Below are positions 30,569 to 38,985 of a stretch of 39,207 bases of DNA, in pieces. Under the pieces are notes generated by a model. The model worked only from the letters and a program-made list of their open reading frames with translations. It made no database searches and was not told the origin of the DNA. Both the position numbers and the translations under genes were made by a program. Numbering within the stretch: the stretch's first letter is position 1; every line of letters starts with the position of its first letter. Origin of the DNA: Clostridiales bacterium (lineage in GTDB: Bacteria; Bacillota; Clostridia; Lachnospirales; WQUN01); NCBI GenBank assembly GCA_031271295.1, contig JAISVZ010000003.1, forward strand, positions 1 to 39,207, written 5' to 3'.

Positions 30569-30804
30569 TGGAATAACCTCTCGAACTTAATATCATCTTC
30601 ATCGACATCACTTGGCAAGGTTCCAAACAACTGCGCAATTGATGTTATTCTTTCGGGTATTTTCTTTGAATACCAAGGTTGTTTATCAAAGCGGACAATC
30701 ATTGCCGTCGGTTTGCCGTACTTTGTTATTATAACATCTTCCGTTTCTGCCAAGTCAACATATTTACCTACATTGACTTTCAAATCTGATAAAGCTACTT
30801 GCAT
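30565..30804 (-). CDS. Phd/YefM-type antitoxin
   Basis: The N-terminal half is a Phd/YefM fold (MQVALSDLKVNVGKYVDLAETEDVIITKYGKPTAMIV, here in two parts: 1-20 and 21-37), which binds DNA and represses the operon. The C-terminal half (ERITSIAQLFGTLPSDVDEDDIKFERLFQ region) would wrap the toxin. The start at ATG 30804 is set by AAGGAGG eight bases upstream; an earlier frame to 30864 covers the promoter and is unlikely. The stop overlaps the PIN start as ATGA. At 79 residues it is normal size and appears intact, although its toxin is broken. Confidence 0.88.
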   Translation of the reverse strand: MQVALSDLKVNVGKYVDLAETEDVIITKYGKPTAMIVRFDKQPWYSKKIPERITSIAQLFGTLPSDVDEDDIKFERLFQ

Positions 30805-30835
30805 AGAGTTTTCCTCCTTGTGGGGTACTATCATT

Positions 30836-30864
30836 ATTATATTATTCAGGTGATGTTTGGTCAA
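30836..30864 (-). promoter_or_regulatory. Promoter of the toxin-antitoxin operon
   Basis: On the minus strand TTGACC (30864-30859), 17 bases, TATAAT (30841-30836): near-consensus. The AT-rich -10 region is where an autoregulatory antitoxin would be expected to bind. Confidence 0.75.
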
Positions 30865-30914
30865 TGATTGGCTGCCATTTTGCGGAGCAGCTATTCACAG
30901 TAACAAACACCCGG

Positions 30915-30948
30915 AAAAAGCGGACGGCGTATTCACCGTCCGCTTTTT
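30915..30948 (-). terminator. Intrinsic terminator after the nitroreductase gene
   Basis: AAAAAGCGGACGG (30915-30927), loop of eight, CCGTCCGCTTTTT (30936-30948): a perfect 13-bp stem with A- and T-runs, so it can work in both directions. It lies just past the nitroreductase stop and upstream of the toxin-antitoxin promoter. Confidence 0.9.
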
Positions 30949-30962
30949 CGCGGCAATAACTA

Positions 30963-31490
30963 TTACATATCCCCAATCTTTCCGTAGGAAACAAGCTCCT
31001 CGAACGGAATTTTGCTTCTTCTGGTTCCCTCGCCGTCCGGCAGGCCAATCGGAAGCACAACCCAAAGTTTATACCATTCGGGCGCGTTTAAAAGTTCCTC
31101 TGCGGCAAGCCTTTTATCGTCGTCAAAATACGGGCTGTCAAGCCACGCGGAAACGTATCCGAGCGCTACCGCGGCAAGCAGCATATTTTCCGCCGCTGCG
31201 GCGTAGTCCTCCATTTCAAAATTTTTGATTCCCTTACTCGCGGCCATATCCGTAAATACGGCAATCGCGGCGGGCGCGGTTTTAAGCCCTTCGGTTGGGG
31301 AAATTTCGCACAGTTCCTCCACCGATTTTTTGTCCCGCAAAATAACAAGTTTCACGCACTGCGTGTTGTTGCCTGTGGGCGCGGCAAGCCCGGCTTTGGC
31401 GATAAGCTCCAAATCCGCCAAAGGTACGCTGTCCGCCAAAAATTTTGTTTTGTGTGTGTAGCGTTTAAATACCGTTTCAAAAAAATCCAT
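30963..31490 (-). CDS. Nitroreductase-family protein
   Basis: FMN-binding oxidoreductase fold: N-terminal ETVFKRYTHKTKFLADSVP (the usual RRS is replaced by KRY), LIAKAGLAAPTGNNTQCVKLVIL, MEDYAAAAENMLLAAVALGYVSAWL and LWVVLPIGLPDGE. The 175-residue length fits the smaller members of the family. AAGGAG precedes the ATG. Reductase activity on a nitro, quinone or flavin substrate is family knowledge; the physiological substrate is unknown. It is bounded by a terminator downstream and a hairpin-containing gap upstream. Confidence 0.88.
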   Translation of the reverse strand: MDFFETVFKRYTHKTKFLADSVPLADLELIAKAGLAAPTGNNTQCVKLVILRDKKSVEELCEISPTEGLKTAPAAIAVFTDMAASKGIKNFEMEDYAAAAENMLLAAVALGYVSAWLDSPYFDDDKRLAAEELLNAPEWYKLWVVLPIGLPDGEGTRRSKIPFEELVSYGKIGDM

Positions 31491-31520
31491 ATTAACACTC
31501 CTTTTTTATTTTCAAAAGCC

Positions 31521-31557
31521 GAAGTTGCCGAAACTGAAAACGTTTATCGGCAGCTTC
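31521..31557 (-). terminator. Hairpin in the gap before the nitroreductase gene
   Basis: GAAGTTGCCGA (31521-31531) pairs with TCGGCAGCTTC (31547-31557) with one G-T pair around a 15-base loop. It follows the DUF2200 chimera gene on the minus strand and is followed by a short T-rich stretch, so it may be that operon's terminator. The rest of this 140-base gap shows nothing else. Confidence 0.4.
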
Positions 31558-31630
31558 GCGTCAATTTGCATAAATTTCGCAAAACTCCGCTTCGCTTCGG
31601 AATATTTTTGCTTCCCTCAGTATGCGATTG

Positions 31631-33217
31631 CTAAATAATTTTCGCAATAATATCTTTCAACACCGCTTCGCGGTTATAGGTTGTATCGCTGTAGGGCAAA
31701 GCGTATTTTTCGCATTCAGCTTTCAGCATACGGCTTTGCTCCGTAATATAACCGCATCCCTCGCGCAGTTCGGCTTCGGATTTATAAAATGTATAGTGAA
31801 GCTCAGTATCGTTTGCTTTTAAAACATTAAAGCGCTCATCCTGCGTGCAGTCTGCGGAGCCTATCCAAAACGCGGCGGTATTTAGCGGCGCGATATGCTT
31901 CAAATAATCCTCCGGCAAAAGCTGGTACACGTCAAAAACCGCCCTCTCGTTATCACGCCCGCTGTACTCGCCCTCAATCATCGCCCGTATAAACGGCGCA
32001 ATTTTCCCGCTTATAACGCGCATAGTTTCCTCTGACGGCAAATTTTGATAGGAATTTATACCCGTTTCCGGGTAGCACTTTTCAAAACCGGCTATGATTG
32101 CGTCCATGCTGATATGGGTATATCCGTAACTCTTAAGCATCCGGCATAATGTTGTTTTACCTGCGCGGGGAACTCCGGCAATAATAACATTTTTCCTCGC
32201 GGACGCTTTTTTTGTAATGCTTTTCACAAATTCCGTTTTGGCGTTGGTGTAGCCGTCGCGGTCATGCTCAAAATTTTTAAACAGTTCGCGCTTTAGCTTC
32301 GCGTATTCGGCGGCGGCTTCGGGGTGCGCTATAAGATAATCCCTAAAGCGCAATTCCTTATGGCATCCGGGATATACCACATGAATATGGTAAACCTTTT
32401 CGGCAAACCCGTTCGGCAAATAGCCCTTTATAAACGTTAAATGCGGCGGCGCGGTTGGAGTTGTAAGCGCTGCTCCTTCAAGACAAATATAATCCGGACT
32501 GGGAAGCGCGGCTTTCAGTTTTTCAATATCGGTTGTTTCGCTTATTTCAAGCAGGATATCTATTGTTGGTTTTGCGCTTAGCCCCGGAACCGACGTACTG
32601 CCGTAATGGATAATTCGCTCTATATTTTCCGAACCGATAAGGCGGGTTAAATTGGCTTTTTCTTCGGCGAACCAAAGCGGCCACGCGGGGTTATATTCGC
32701 TGAGTATTATCGGATATATACGGGCGCGGCGCTCTTCGGGAGTTTCGCTTGCGGCGGAAATCGCTTTTACTATTTCGGCGGCGATATCTTCCGGCGGTTT
32801 TGTTCCGTCCACAACCAAATCGGAATGAGGTTTATGCCTTTCCGGCATACTCGCGTTCGTTCGCAGTATCTTATCCATAGCTTTCCCTTTTGCCAATTCG
32901 TCAACCATTTTGTCAAGTTGCCTTACCTGTTTTACCAAAGGATCTTCAATTTCTTCAACCCGCACACCGCATACCACACCGGTAATTTTGTGCGCGTTAG
33001 GGTTAATTTGCGGCGCACCGGAAAAAAAGGTATATAAATCCGCATCTCCGTCAGCTTGCGTTTGCAGTTCGTCTGTGCTGTAGCCTGTAAGCCAGCATAT
33101 TACCGTATCAACTTCGTCCTTCGTGCGTCCCTTCTTCTGCGCTTTTTGAACCAGCAGCGGATATACGCCGGAAAATTTCATCCTGTAAACTCGTTCATTT
33201 TTCTTTGCTTCTTCCAT
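31631..33217 (-). CDS. DUF2200 - GrpB - P-loop kinase-like chimera
   Basis: A 528-residue protein made of parts that I know as separate proteins. Residues 1-118 are a complete DUF2200 (NERVYRMKFSGVYPLLVQKA, VICWLTGYSTDEL, GVVCGVRVEEIEDPLVKQVR, ending ELAKGKAMDKILR). Residues 119-155 (MPERHKPHSDLVVDG..PPEDIAAEIV) look like the tail of a nucleotide-kinase-type protein. Residues 166-336 are a GrpB/UPF0157 nucleotidyltransferase-like domain (ILSEYNPAWPLWFAEEKANL, IIHYGSTSVPGLSAKPTIDI, HIHVVYPG). Residues 342-528 are a P-loop domain (Walker A GVPRAGKTT at 348-356; HISMDAIIAGFEKCYPETGI). GGAGGAG precedes the ATG, and one base separates it from the DUF2461 stop. Domain calls are good; any joint function is unknown. 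Confidence 0.82.
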   Translation of the reverse strand: MEEAKKNERVYRMKFSGVYPLLVQKAQKKGRTKDEVDTVICWLTGYSTDELQTQADGDADLYTFFSGAPQINPNAHKITGVVCGVRVEEIEDPLVKQVRQLDKMVDELAKGKAMDKILRTNASMPERHKPHSDLVVDGTKPPEDIAAEIVKAISAASETPEERRARIYPIILSEYNPAWPLWFAEEKANLTRLIGSENIERIIHYGSTSVPGLSAKPTIDILLEISETTDIEKLKAALPSPDYICLEGAALTTPTAPPHLTFIKGYLPNGFAEKVYHIHVVYPGCHKELRFRDYLIAHPEAAAEYAKLKRELFKNFEHDRDGYTNAKTEFVKSITKKASARKNVIIAGVPRAGKTTLCRMLKSYGYTHISMDAIIAGFEKCYPETGINSYQNLPSEETMRVISGKIAPFIRAMIEGEYSGRDNERAVFDVYQLLPEDYLKHIAPLNTAAFWIGSADCTQDERFNVLKANDTELHYTFYKSEAELREGCGYITEQSRMLKAECEKYALPYSDTTYNREAVLKDIIAKII

Positions 33218-33218
33218 A

Positions 33219-33896
33219 TTATTCGCGCTCCTCCAGCGTTATAAAATAATCGTAAAGCGGCATTAAAAACGCGTATCCCGAATACAGCCGTCCGGTAAGT
33301 TCCTGTGAAAACAATTCCTCACTGTGCGGTGCCTCATGTATCAGCGAAAATGATTTTTTGTTGTACCACACTTCGGTTTTTTTCGTCGGCGCTTCTTTCC
33401 TTCGGGCATATTCAGACCCGTCGAGGATAAATTCGCTTTGCCCTTCAAGCGGGGCGATAAGTTTTTCAAAGCTCTTCGGGTTTTTATCAATACGCGCGCG
33501 CAGTTTCGCCATCGTTTCGGCGCGGGCGGAGTAATAACCCATGCCATAGCTCCAGTTATCGGCTGAAAGTTCGAACCAAAACACGGGGTGGTTTGACCAC
33601 ATTGTATCCGCCTGCGGCGGTTTCTCAATAGAAAACCACAGGTTTGTTCTGTACGGTTCGCCGCCTTTTACGCGCCGCGCGTCCTTGTAAATGCGCGATA
33701 CCTTGTTGATAAACCCGCGTCCGCCAAAATCCGCGTTAAACTTGTCAAACACCTCGCGGCTCAAGGCTTTCATCGGGTTTTGAAAGTCCCGTATAAAATC
33801 GGCTTTGTTTGCCTCAAACCATTCCCTGTTATTGTTAAAGCGCAGATTATGCAAAAAATCAAGTGTTGCCTGCGAAAAACCTTCAAAAACTTCCAC
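33219..33896 (-). CDS. DUF2461 family protein
   Basis: Recognised from FSQATLDFLHNLRFNNNREWFEANK at the N-terminus (the FL..L..NN.(R/K)EWF signature), then FINKVSRIYKDARRVKGGEPYRTNLWFSI, WFELSADNWSYGMGYY and the C-terminal acidic tail. Length 225 is normal. Function unknown. Start is GTG 33896 with AGGAGGGG six bases upstream. It lies 12 bases after the RecQ-UvrD gene and one base before the DUF2200 chimera, so the three are almost certainly co-transcribed. Confidence 0.88.
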   Translation of the reverse strand: MEVFEGFSQATLDFLHNLRFNNNREWFEANKADFIRDFQNPMKALSREVFDKFNADFGGRGFINKVSRIYKDARRVKGGEPYRTNLWFSIEKPPQADTMWSNHPVFWFELSADNWSYGMGYYSARAETMAKLRARIDKNPKSFEKLIAPLEGQSEFILDGSEYARRKEAPTKKTEVWYNKKSFSLIHEAPHSEELFSQELTGRLYSGYAFLMPLYDYFITLEERE

Positions 33897-33908
33897 GCGG
33901 TTCCCCTC

Positions 33909-36900
33909 CTAATGAAAATTCTTTTTATAATAGATATCCGGCAGAAAAATAACGTTTTCCTCTTCGTCGTCCTTGCCCTTCCATGCCGTAACAAAGCGTA
34001 CTTTCGCCTTGTAGGGATTATATCCCTTTCCGGCGAGCGCCGTCAAATCCTCCCTGTACTTTTTCGAAAAAACTAAAATTCCGCGCGGCCCGTCCGGGGT
34101 TTCGATGTAAAGCGTGTTACCCTCAATTTTTACTTCCTGCCCGCTTATAAGCCTTCGTATAATTTCCCTTTTACTCTTGAAAAAGTTCAAGTAAATGTCC
34201 CTGTGCGTAAGCTGGGCTGTAATTTCGTCCGGTTCGGGGTAGATATTATTATCCGTTATCCTTACCGCGCCTTCGGATTTTACGCTGTCGAAAATGCCGT
34301 TGTTATAATGGACAAACAGCTTGTTTTTTGCGCGTGTTAGCCCAACGTAAATTTGCCGCCTTGTTTCTTGCGAATAATACCCGCCGTTTGAAATGAGCAG
34401 ATAAACGCTGTCAAACTCCCGCCCTTTTGCTTTGTGAATTGTGGATACCACAATTTCGCCATCGTTAAATTTGTAAAAATCCTCAAACTTGGATTCGCGG
34501 ATTAATATTTCAAGGTCTGCCTTGTATTTTGTACCGCGTTCAAATTCTTCCAGCAAATTAAGGCAATTATCCAAACAACTGCTTTGCGCGTAAACAGTTT
34601 CAAGTTTGGTTTTTGCCGCCTCCCAAATTTCATCGGATATAATAGGGGATTGCGTTTCTTTGTTTATTACCTTAAAAAGATACCGGAATTCCGCTAAATC
34701 GTACAGATTAAAGCCGCTGTTTTCCTGTATAAGCCTTGCGTTATAACCTTCCTTTATTAAAAGCCCGGTAACTTTAAGCGCCTCCTCGTTTGTGCAAGTT
34801 AAAACGCACGCTCTTTCTTTGCCCGTATAGGTTTCTTTAAGATTGTTTACAACAGGTATTTCAAGGTTTTTACCCGCGTGCTTATACAAAGTAACAACAC
34901 CGTTCGCTTCCGCCTGCGCGGAAGTGCCAAGCGAGCGAACCGTTATAGCCGAATTTATGTTATCGCCGCCCGCTGCCGGAACAATCGGGTTTACCTTCAT
35001 TCTGTTATTTAAAGTTTTTACAAAAGCGTTCGCCAGCCCCACAATATGCGTTTTGCTTCTGTAATTTTCAAGCATTTCGTATTTTGCCGCGCCCTTTTCG
35101 GTAATTAACTGCTGCATGTATTTGGAACTTGAACCGCGGTATTCAAAAATATTCTGGTCGTCGTCGCCAACCGCTATAACGCGCATTTCCTCGTTTTTAT
35201 CCATCAAAGCGCAAATAAGCGCATATTCGTCCTCGTCCATATCCTGCGCTTCGTCTATTACAACAACGGTTTTTGTTATGCCGCTGATTTCCGCCTCGCC
35301 GGAATTAATAAGATTCACCGCCGCGCCCACAACGTTATCGGAATCTTTAAGGTTTCCGACTTTGCCGAGTAAATCGAAGCAATACGAATGGAATGTTTTT
35401 ATTTCTATAAACCGCGACGCGTTTTCAATTAAGGCGTGAACCCTTTTTTTAAACTCAATTGCCGCCGAACGGGTAAACGTAAGCATTAAAAGCTGTTCGC
35501 TTTTAACCTCCTCCATCATCATAAGCGCGGCGATTTTATGCGCCAAAACCCTTGTTTTTCCGCTTCCGGGGCCTGCGGCAACAACAATGTATTTGGATGT
35601 ATCCTTTATAATTTCCTCCTGCACACCGGAAAGGTTTCCATAAATTTTTTCGTATTTTTCCGGCGTAATGCTACGGTCAATTTCGCAAATACGGTTGCCC
35701 TTAAAATATTTTGAAATAAACTTCCTGTAATCCAAACGGAAATAATCGTCAACAAAATTTAAAGCTTCGTTATAATTCTTCACCATCATGTTTGCGTATT
35801 CGCCAACTATATGAATTTGCTGAATTTTATTCTTGTAGTATTCGCTGAGCTTTTTATAATCCTCCGCTTTGTAGTTAACCTTGTTGTTTTTCTCAATGCG
35901 GTTAATCTGCATTGTGTTGTACAAAACCAAAAAACCGCCCTCAAGCGTAAGGGATTCGATTTTCGACAAATACAAAAGCGCGTCCTGTACATCCTCCGTT
36001 GTTGTTTCGCCGGGGATTTTAAACAGGCTAAGTTCGTTATCGTACGCCATTTTAAGCTCCAAAACCGAAAACAGCACAAGGCATTCGTCCTTACCATCCT
36101 CCGCTTTTTGGGTTTTGGACAGTTCAAACAAATACTTTACAATAAAACCCGCTATATCAATTCTACGCTCGCACTTGCGTTTAAAAACCTTCGGCGGCAT
36201 TTCGGGGATAACCGCCGCGTTTCCGAACTCCGCCAAAACCTTCTTAATGTACCCTTTAATTGTCCAGTAATACAGCAAGGTTCTTATGGATTTTACCGTT
36301 GAGCTTTTTAAACCCGCATCCTGCGCGCGCCCGTTAATTTCCTTCAAATTGAAAATTTGAGTGCCCGCTTCGGTTTGTGTTATTAAAAATTCCTCAAGCG
36401 CCGCGTACCTTTGCAAAATTTGAAGCGACTTGTTTTCGTTCTCGCCGCGCCTTATATACGCCGTTAAATCCCTCGAATCGGCAAGCAGCCCCTGCTCGCG
36501 CATTTTGCTAACCGACGATATTACATCGGCTGTGGGAATGCCGAGAATATCCGAAAGGTAATCCACCCGCGATTCCGCGTCCGAATTTCCGGCTTTCGCG
36601 CCGCTGCGGCTTGAAATAAGGCGCGACATTATGCGCGAGGCGGTTTGCTTTTCGGCTTCGTTGTATTTTTCCGAAGCGTTTATCATTTCGGAAGCTTCCG
36701 CCATTGTTTTAGCCAATATACTTGTGGCAAAAATTCTTGGAGAGTTTTTACCGCGTTTTATATATCCCGCTGTTTCCAGCGCGGAAATTGCCGTTTTAAC
36801 CCTTGTTTCAATTTCGTTTACGCGCGTATCGTCCCAGCCCGCCTGCCGTGCAATTTCAAGCGGCGAACGGTACAAAACACTGCGCCTTTTTGTTAAATCC

Positions 36901-38777
36901 TTAATCGCCCTCCATACCTGCTGTATTTCGCTAATGCTCAGTTTTGTTTGGTTAAGCAGAATAAAATGCTTGTCCAAATCGTTGTCGTTAAAAAGCACGT
37001 AGCAATCCGCGTTTATGTTTTGGTCTCGCCCGGCGCGTCCCGCTTCCTGAACGTAATTTTCAAGCGAATCCGAAATATCGTAGTGTACAACAAGCTTAAC
37101 GTCCTTTTTGTCCACACCCATTCCAAACGCGCTTGTTGCCACAATAATATCGGTTTTGCCGCTTATAAAACTTTCCTGGTTTATTACCTTTTGGGCGCTT
37201 TCCATTTGGCCGTTAAAAGGCAGTGCCGGAAAACCGTCTAATGTCAAACGTTTCGCAATTTCCTGCGTTCGTTTTATTCTTGAAACGTACACAATTGTTG
37301 GGCATCTTCGGTGCGATATTAAGCGACGTAGCTCAACATATTTTTCCTCATCGGTTTCTTTGTATAAAACTGCGTAGTGCAGGTTCTCCCTTGCCGCGTT
37401 TGTGGCGTAAAGGTCAAGCTCTATATCAAGCTTGCTTTTAAAATAGTCCTTTATATCGCTTATAACCTTTTGCTTTGCGGTTGCGGTAAAACACGAAACG
37501 GGTATGCCTCGGCTTAAGTTTTTCTTTTCAATCAGGTTTTTTATAAAGTCGCCTATGAACAGGTAATCCACGCGGAAATCCTGCCCCCACGATGAAAAGC
37601 AGTGCGCCTCGTCTATAACAAACCTTGCCACATTTCGCGCAAGCAAAAGCCTTTCAACCGAAGCCGACCTTAGCGATTCGGGCGAAATATACAAAATGGA
37701 GGCAAGTCCGCTTTCCACCCTTTCATACGCTTCGGAGCGTTCTATATCGCTAAGCATACCGTTTACCGTTACCGCGTCCACAATGCCGAGCGCGGAAAGG
37801 TTATCCACCTGGTCCTTCATTAAGGATTGAAGCGGAGATATTACAACCGTAAGAGCGCGCGACGTTTCTCCGGCAATAAGCGCCGGAAGCTGAAATGTAA
37901 CGGATTTGCCGCCGCCGGTTGGGAACACCGCCAAAAGGGAATTTCCGTTAACCGCCGCTTTAGCCGCGTCCTCCTGAAGCGATTTACCCTCGTAGGTACG
38001 GAAATTGTCGTACCCGTAAATGCTTTTAAGGCGAGTTTTAACGTTAAGCCTGCTTTCGCAGTAAGCGCAACCGCCGCACGGCGTATTTCGCAAAAGTTTA
38101 ATAACGTTAAACGTACGGGGAAAGTTTTTATGAACCCACGCGGGAGTTAGTGAATAACGGTCCTTAACCGAAAAAAGCGCAAGGCAGTAAGCAAGCTCGG
38201 CGGGGGAGTTTTGAATTAATTCCTCAAGCGGGGCGTTTGCGCATATTTCGCCTTCGAACTGCGTTTTAATAAGCGAGGGGAGCGAAGCGGAAATTAAATT
38301 CTCCGGCACGGCATAATTTACATATTTAAAAAAGTTGGTGAAGTGCGCGAAAGGGTTTAAAAGCGAGAAAAGAATAAATTTAAGGTTGGAGTTAAGCCGC
38401 GCGAAAGCGTTTATTTCATCGTAAAAAAGCTCCATCGCCTTTACGGAATCGTTAAGAGGGTTGTTTAGCTCATCGGTTTGCAATTTGTCGTCCTTTAAAA
38501 GGGCGTGGTAGGGTTTTGCGGGGAAAAGAAGCGGCGAGAGGTAAAGCGTATCAATTGCCTTTATATTTGCTGCGGCGGGAATTAAACGGGAAATGTATTT
38601 TAAATCGTGAGAAATGATATTATGCCCGCAAATGTATTCCGAACCCGCGATAAATTTGGAGAATTCAGCATAACAAGCGCCGTGGAATTTTACGCCGTCC
38701 GGTTTTACCGCGCCAAAATCCAGCAATTTTTCGGTTTGCGGATTAACTTCGGTGTCGATAAAAACGATGTTATTCAT
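33909..38777 (-). CDS. Exonuclease - RecQ - UvrD multi-domain helicase
   Basis: A 1622-residue DNA-processing protein. Residues 1-125 form a DnaQ-like DEDD exonuclease (IVFIDTEVNP with Asp8/Glu10; CGHNIISHDLKYI with Asp58; His91 and Asp110 downstream). A CxxCxxC-type cluster follows (TPCGGCAYCESR, about 232-243). Residues 250-600 are a RecQ (SF2) helicase: FPTGGGKS (285-292), DEAH (389-392), SCFTATAK (428-435) and VQEAGRAGRDQ (576-586). Winged-helix and HRDC-like helical parts fill 610-1040. Residues 1045-1500 are a UvrD/PcrA (SF1) helicase: AAGPGSGKT (1067-1075), FTRSAA, DEAQD (1175-1179), VGDDDQNIFEYRG (1203-1215), VSTIHKAKGREFD and VGLTRAKNKL. The start at ATG 38777 has AAGGAG seven bases upstream; an earlier frame to 38813 does not. 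It heads an operon with DUF2461 and the DUF2200 chimera. Repair or anti-phage use is possible; neither is shown. Confidence 0.9.
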   Translation of the reverse strand: MNNIVFIDTEVNPQTEKLLDFGAVKPDGVKFHGACYAEFSKFIAGSEYICGHNIISHDLKYISRLIPAAANIKAIDTLYLSPLLFPAKPYHALLKDDKLQTDELNNPLNDSVKAMELFYDEINAFARLNSNLKFILFSLLNPFAHFTNFFKYVNYAVPENLISASLPSLIKTQFEGEICANAPLEELIQNSPAELAYCLALFSVKDRYSLTPAWVHKNFPRTFNVIKLLRNTPCGGCAYCESRLNVKTRLKSIYGYDNFRTYEGKSLQEDAAKAAVNGNSLLAVFPTGGGKSVTFQLPALIAGETSRALTVVISPLQSLMKDQVDNLSALGIVDAVTVNGMLSDIERSEAYERVESGLASILYISPESLRSASVERLLLARNVARFVIDEAHCFSSWGQDFRVDYLFIGDFIKNLIEKKNLSRGIPVSCFTATAKQKVISDIKDYFKSKLDIELDLYATNAARENLHYAVLYKETDEEKYVELRRLISHRRCPTIVYVSRIKRTQEIAKRLTLDGFPALPFNGQMESAQKVINQESFISGKTDIIVATSAFGMGVDKKDVKLVVHYDISDSLENYVQEAGRAGRDQNINADCYVLFNDNDLDKHFILLNQTKLSISEIQQVWRAIKDLTKRRSVLYRSPLEIARQAGWDDTRVNEIETRVKTAISALETAGYIKRGKNSPRIFATSILAKTMAEASEMINASEKYNEAEKQTASRIMSRLISSRSGAKAGNSDAESRVDYLSDILGIPTADVISSVSKMREQGLLADSRDLTAYIRRGENENKSLQILQRYAALEEFLITQTEAGTQIFNLKEINGRAQDAGLKSSTVKSIRTLLYYWTIKGYIKKVLAEFGNAAVIPEMPPKVFKRKCERRIDIAGFIVKYLFELSKTQKAEDGKDECLVLFSVLELKMAYDNELSLFKIPGETTTEDVQDALLYLSKIESLTLEGGFLVLYNTMQINRIEKNNKVNYKAEDYKKLSEYYKNKIQQIHIVGEYANMMVKNYNEALNFVDDYFRLDYRKFISKYFKGNRICEIDRSITPEKYEKIYGNLSGVQEEIIKDTSKYIVVAAGPGSGKTRVLAHKIAALMMMEEVKSEQLLMLTFTRSAAIEFKKRVHALIENASRFIEIKTFHSYCFDLLGKVGNLKDSDNVVGAAVNLINSGEAEISGITKTVVVIDEAQDMDEDEYALICALMDKNEEMRVIAVGDDDQNIFEYRGSSSKYMQQLITEKGAAKYEMLENYRSKTHIVGLANAFVKTLNNRMKVNPIVPAAGGDNINSAITVRSLGTSAQAEANGVVTLYKHAGKNLEIPVVNNLKETYTGKERACVLTCTNEEALKVTGLLIKEGYNARLIQENSGFNLYDLAEFRYLFKVINKETQSPIISDEIWEAAKTKLETVYAQSSCLDNCLNLLEEFERGTKYKADLEILIRESKFEDFYKFNDGEIVVSTIHKAKGREFDSVYLLISNGGYYSQETRRQIYVGLTRAKNKLFVHYNNGIFDSVKSEGAVRITDNNIYPEPDEITAQLTHRDIYLNFFKSKREIIRRLISGQEVKIEGNTLYIETPDGPRGILVFSKKYREDLTALAGKGYNPYKAKVRFVTAWKGKDDEEENVIFLPDIYYKKNFH

Positions 38778-38811
38778 AACTGCGCTCCTTGGCTTTTGGG
38801 ATAGCGTTTCC

Positions 38812-38830
38812 AAACCCGCGAAACGGGTTT
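38812..38830. promoter_or_regulatory. Hairpin in the leader of the RecQ-UvrD gene
   Basis: AAACCCG-cgaaa-CGGGTTT, a perfect 7-bp stem with a 5-base loop, lies 35 bases upstream of the start codon within the predicted transcript. It could affect mRNA stability or be a protein site; there is no T-run to make it a terminator. Confidence 0.45.
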
Positions 38831-38855
38831 AAAACGTATAACCGTAGTTTTTATT

Positions 38856-38884
38856 ATAATAACAAGGTTTCTGTGTTTCTTCAA
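38856..38884 (-). promoter_or_regulatory. Promoter of the RecQ-UvrD operon
   Basis: On the minus strand TTGAAG (38884-38879), 17 bases, TATTAT (38861-38856). The start of transcription would be near 38849, about 70 bases before the start codon. Another register, TATAAT at 38858-38853, is also possible. Confidence 0.5.
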
Positions 38885-38985
38885 GAGGGTTTTGGCGCGG
38901 GTAAAGCGCCGGCTTATTATTCAAAGGCGGCACATAGCCTCAGGGCGAAAACGCCGGTAACAATGCAAAAAAATTCCGTCCAATT

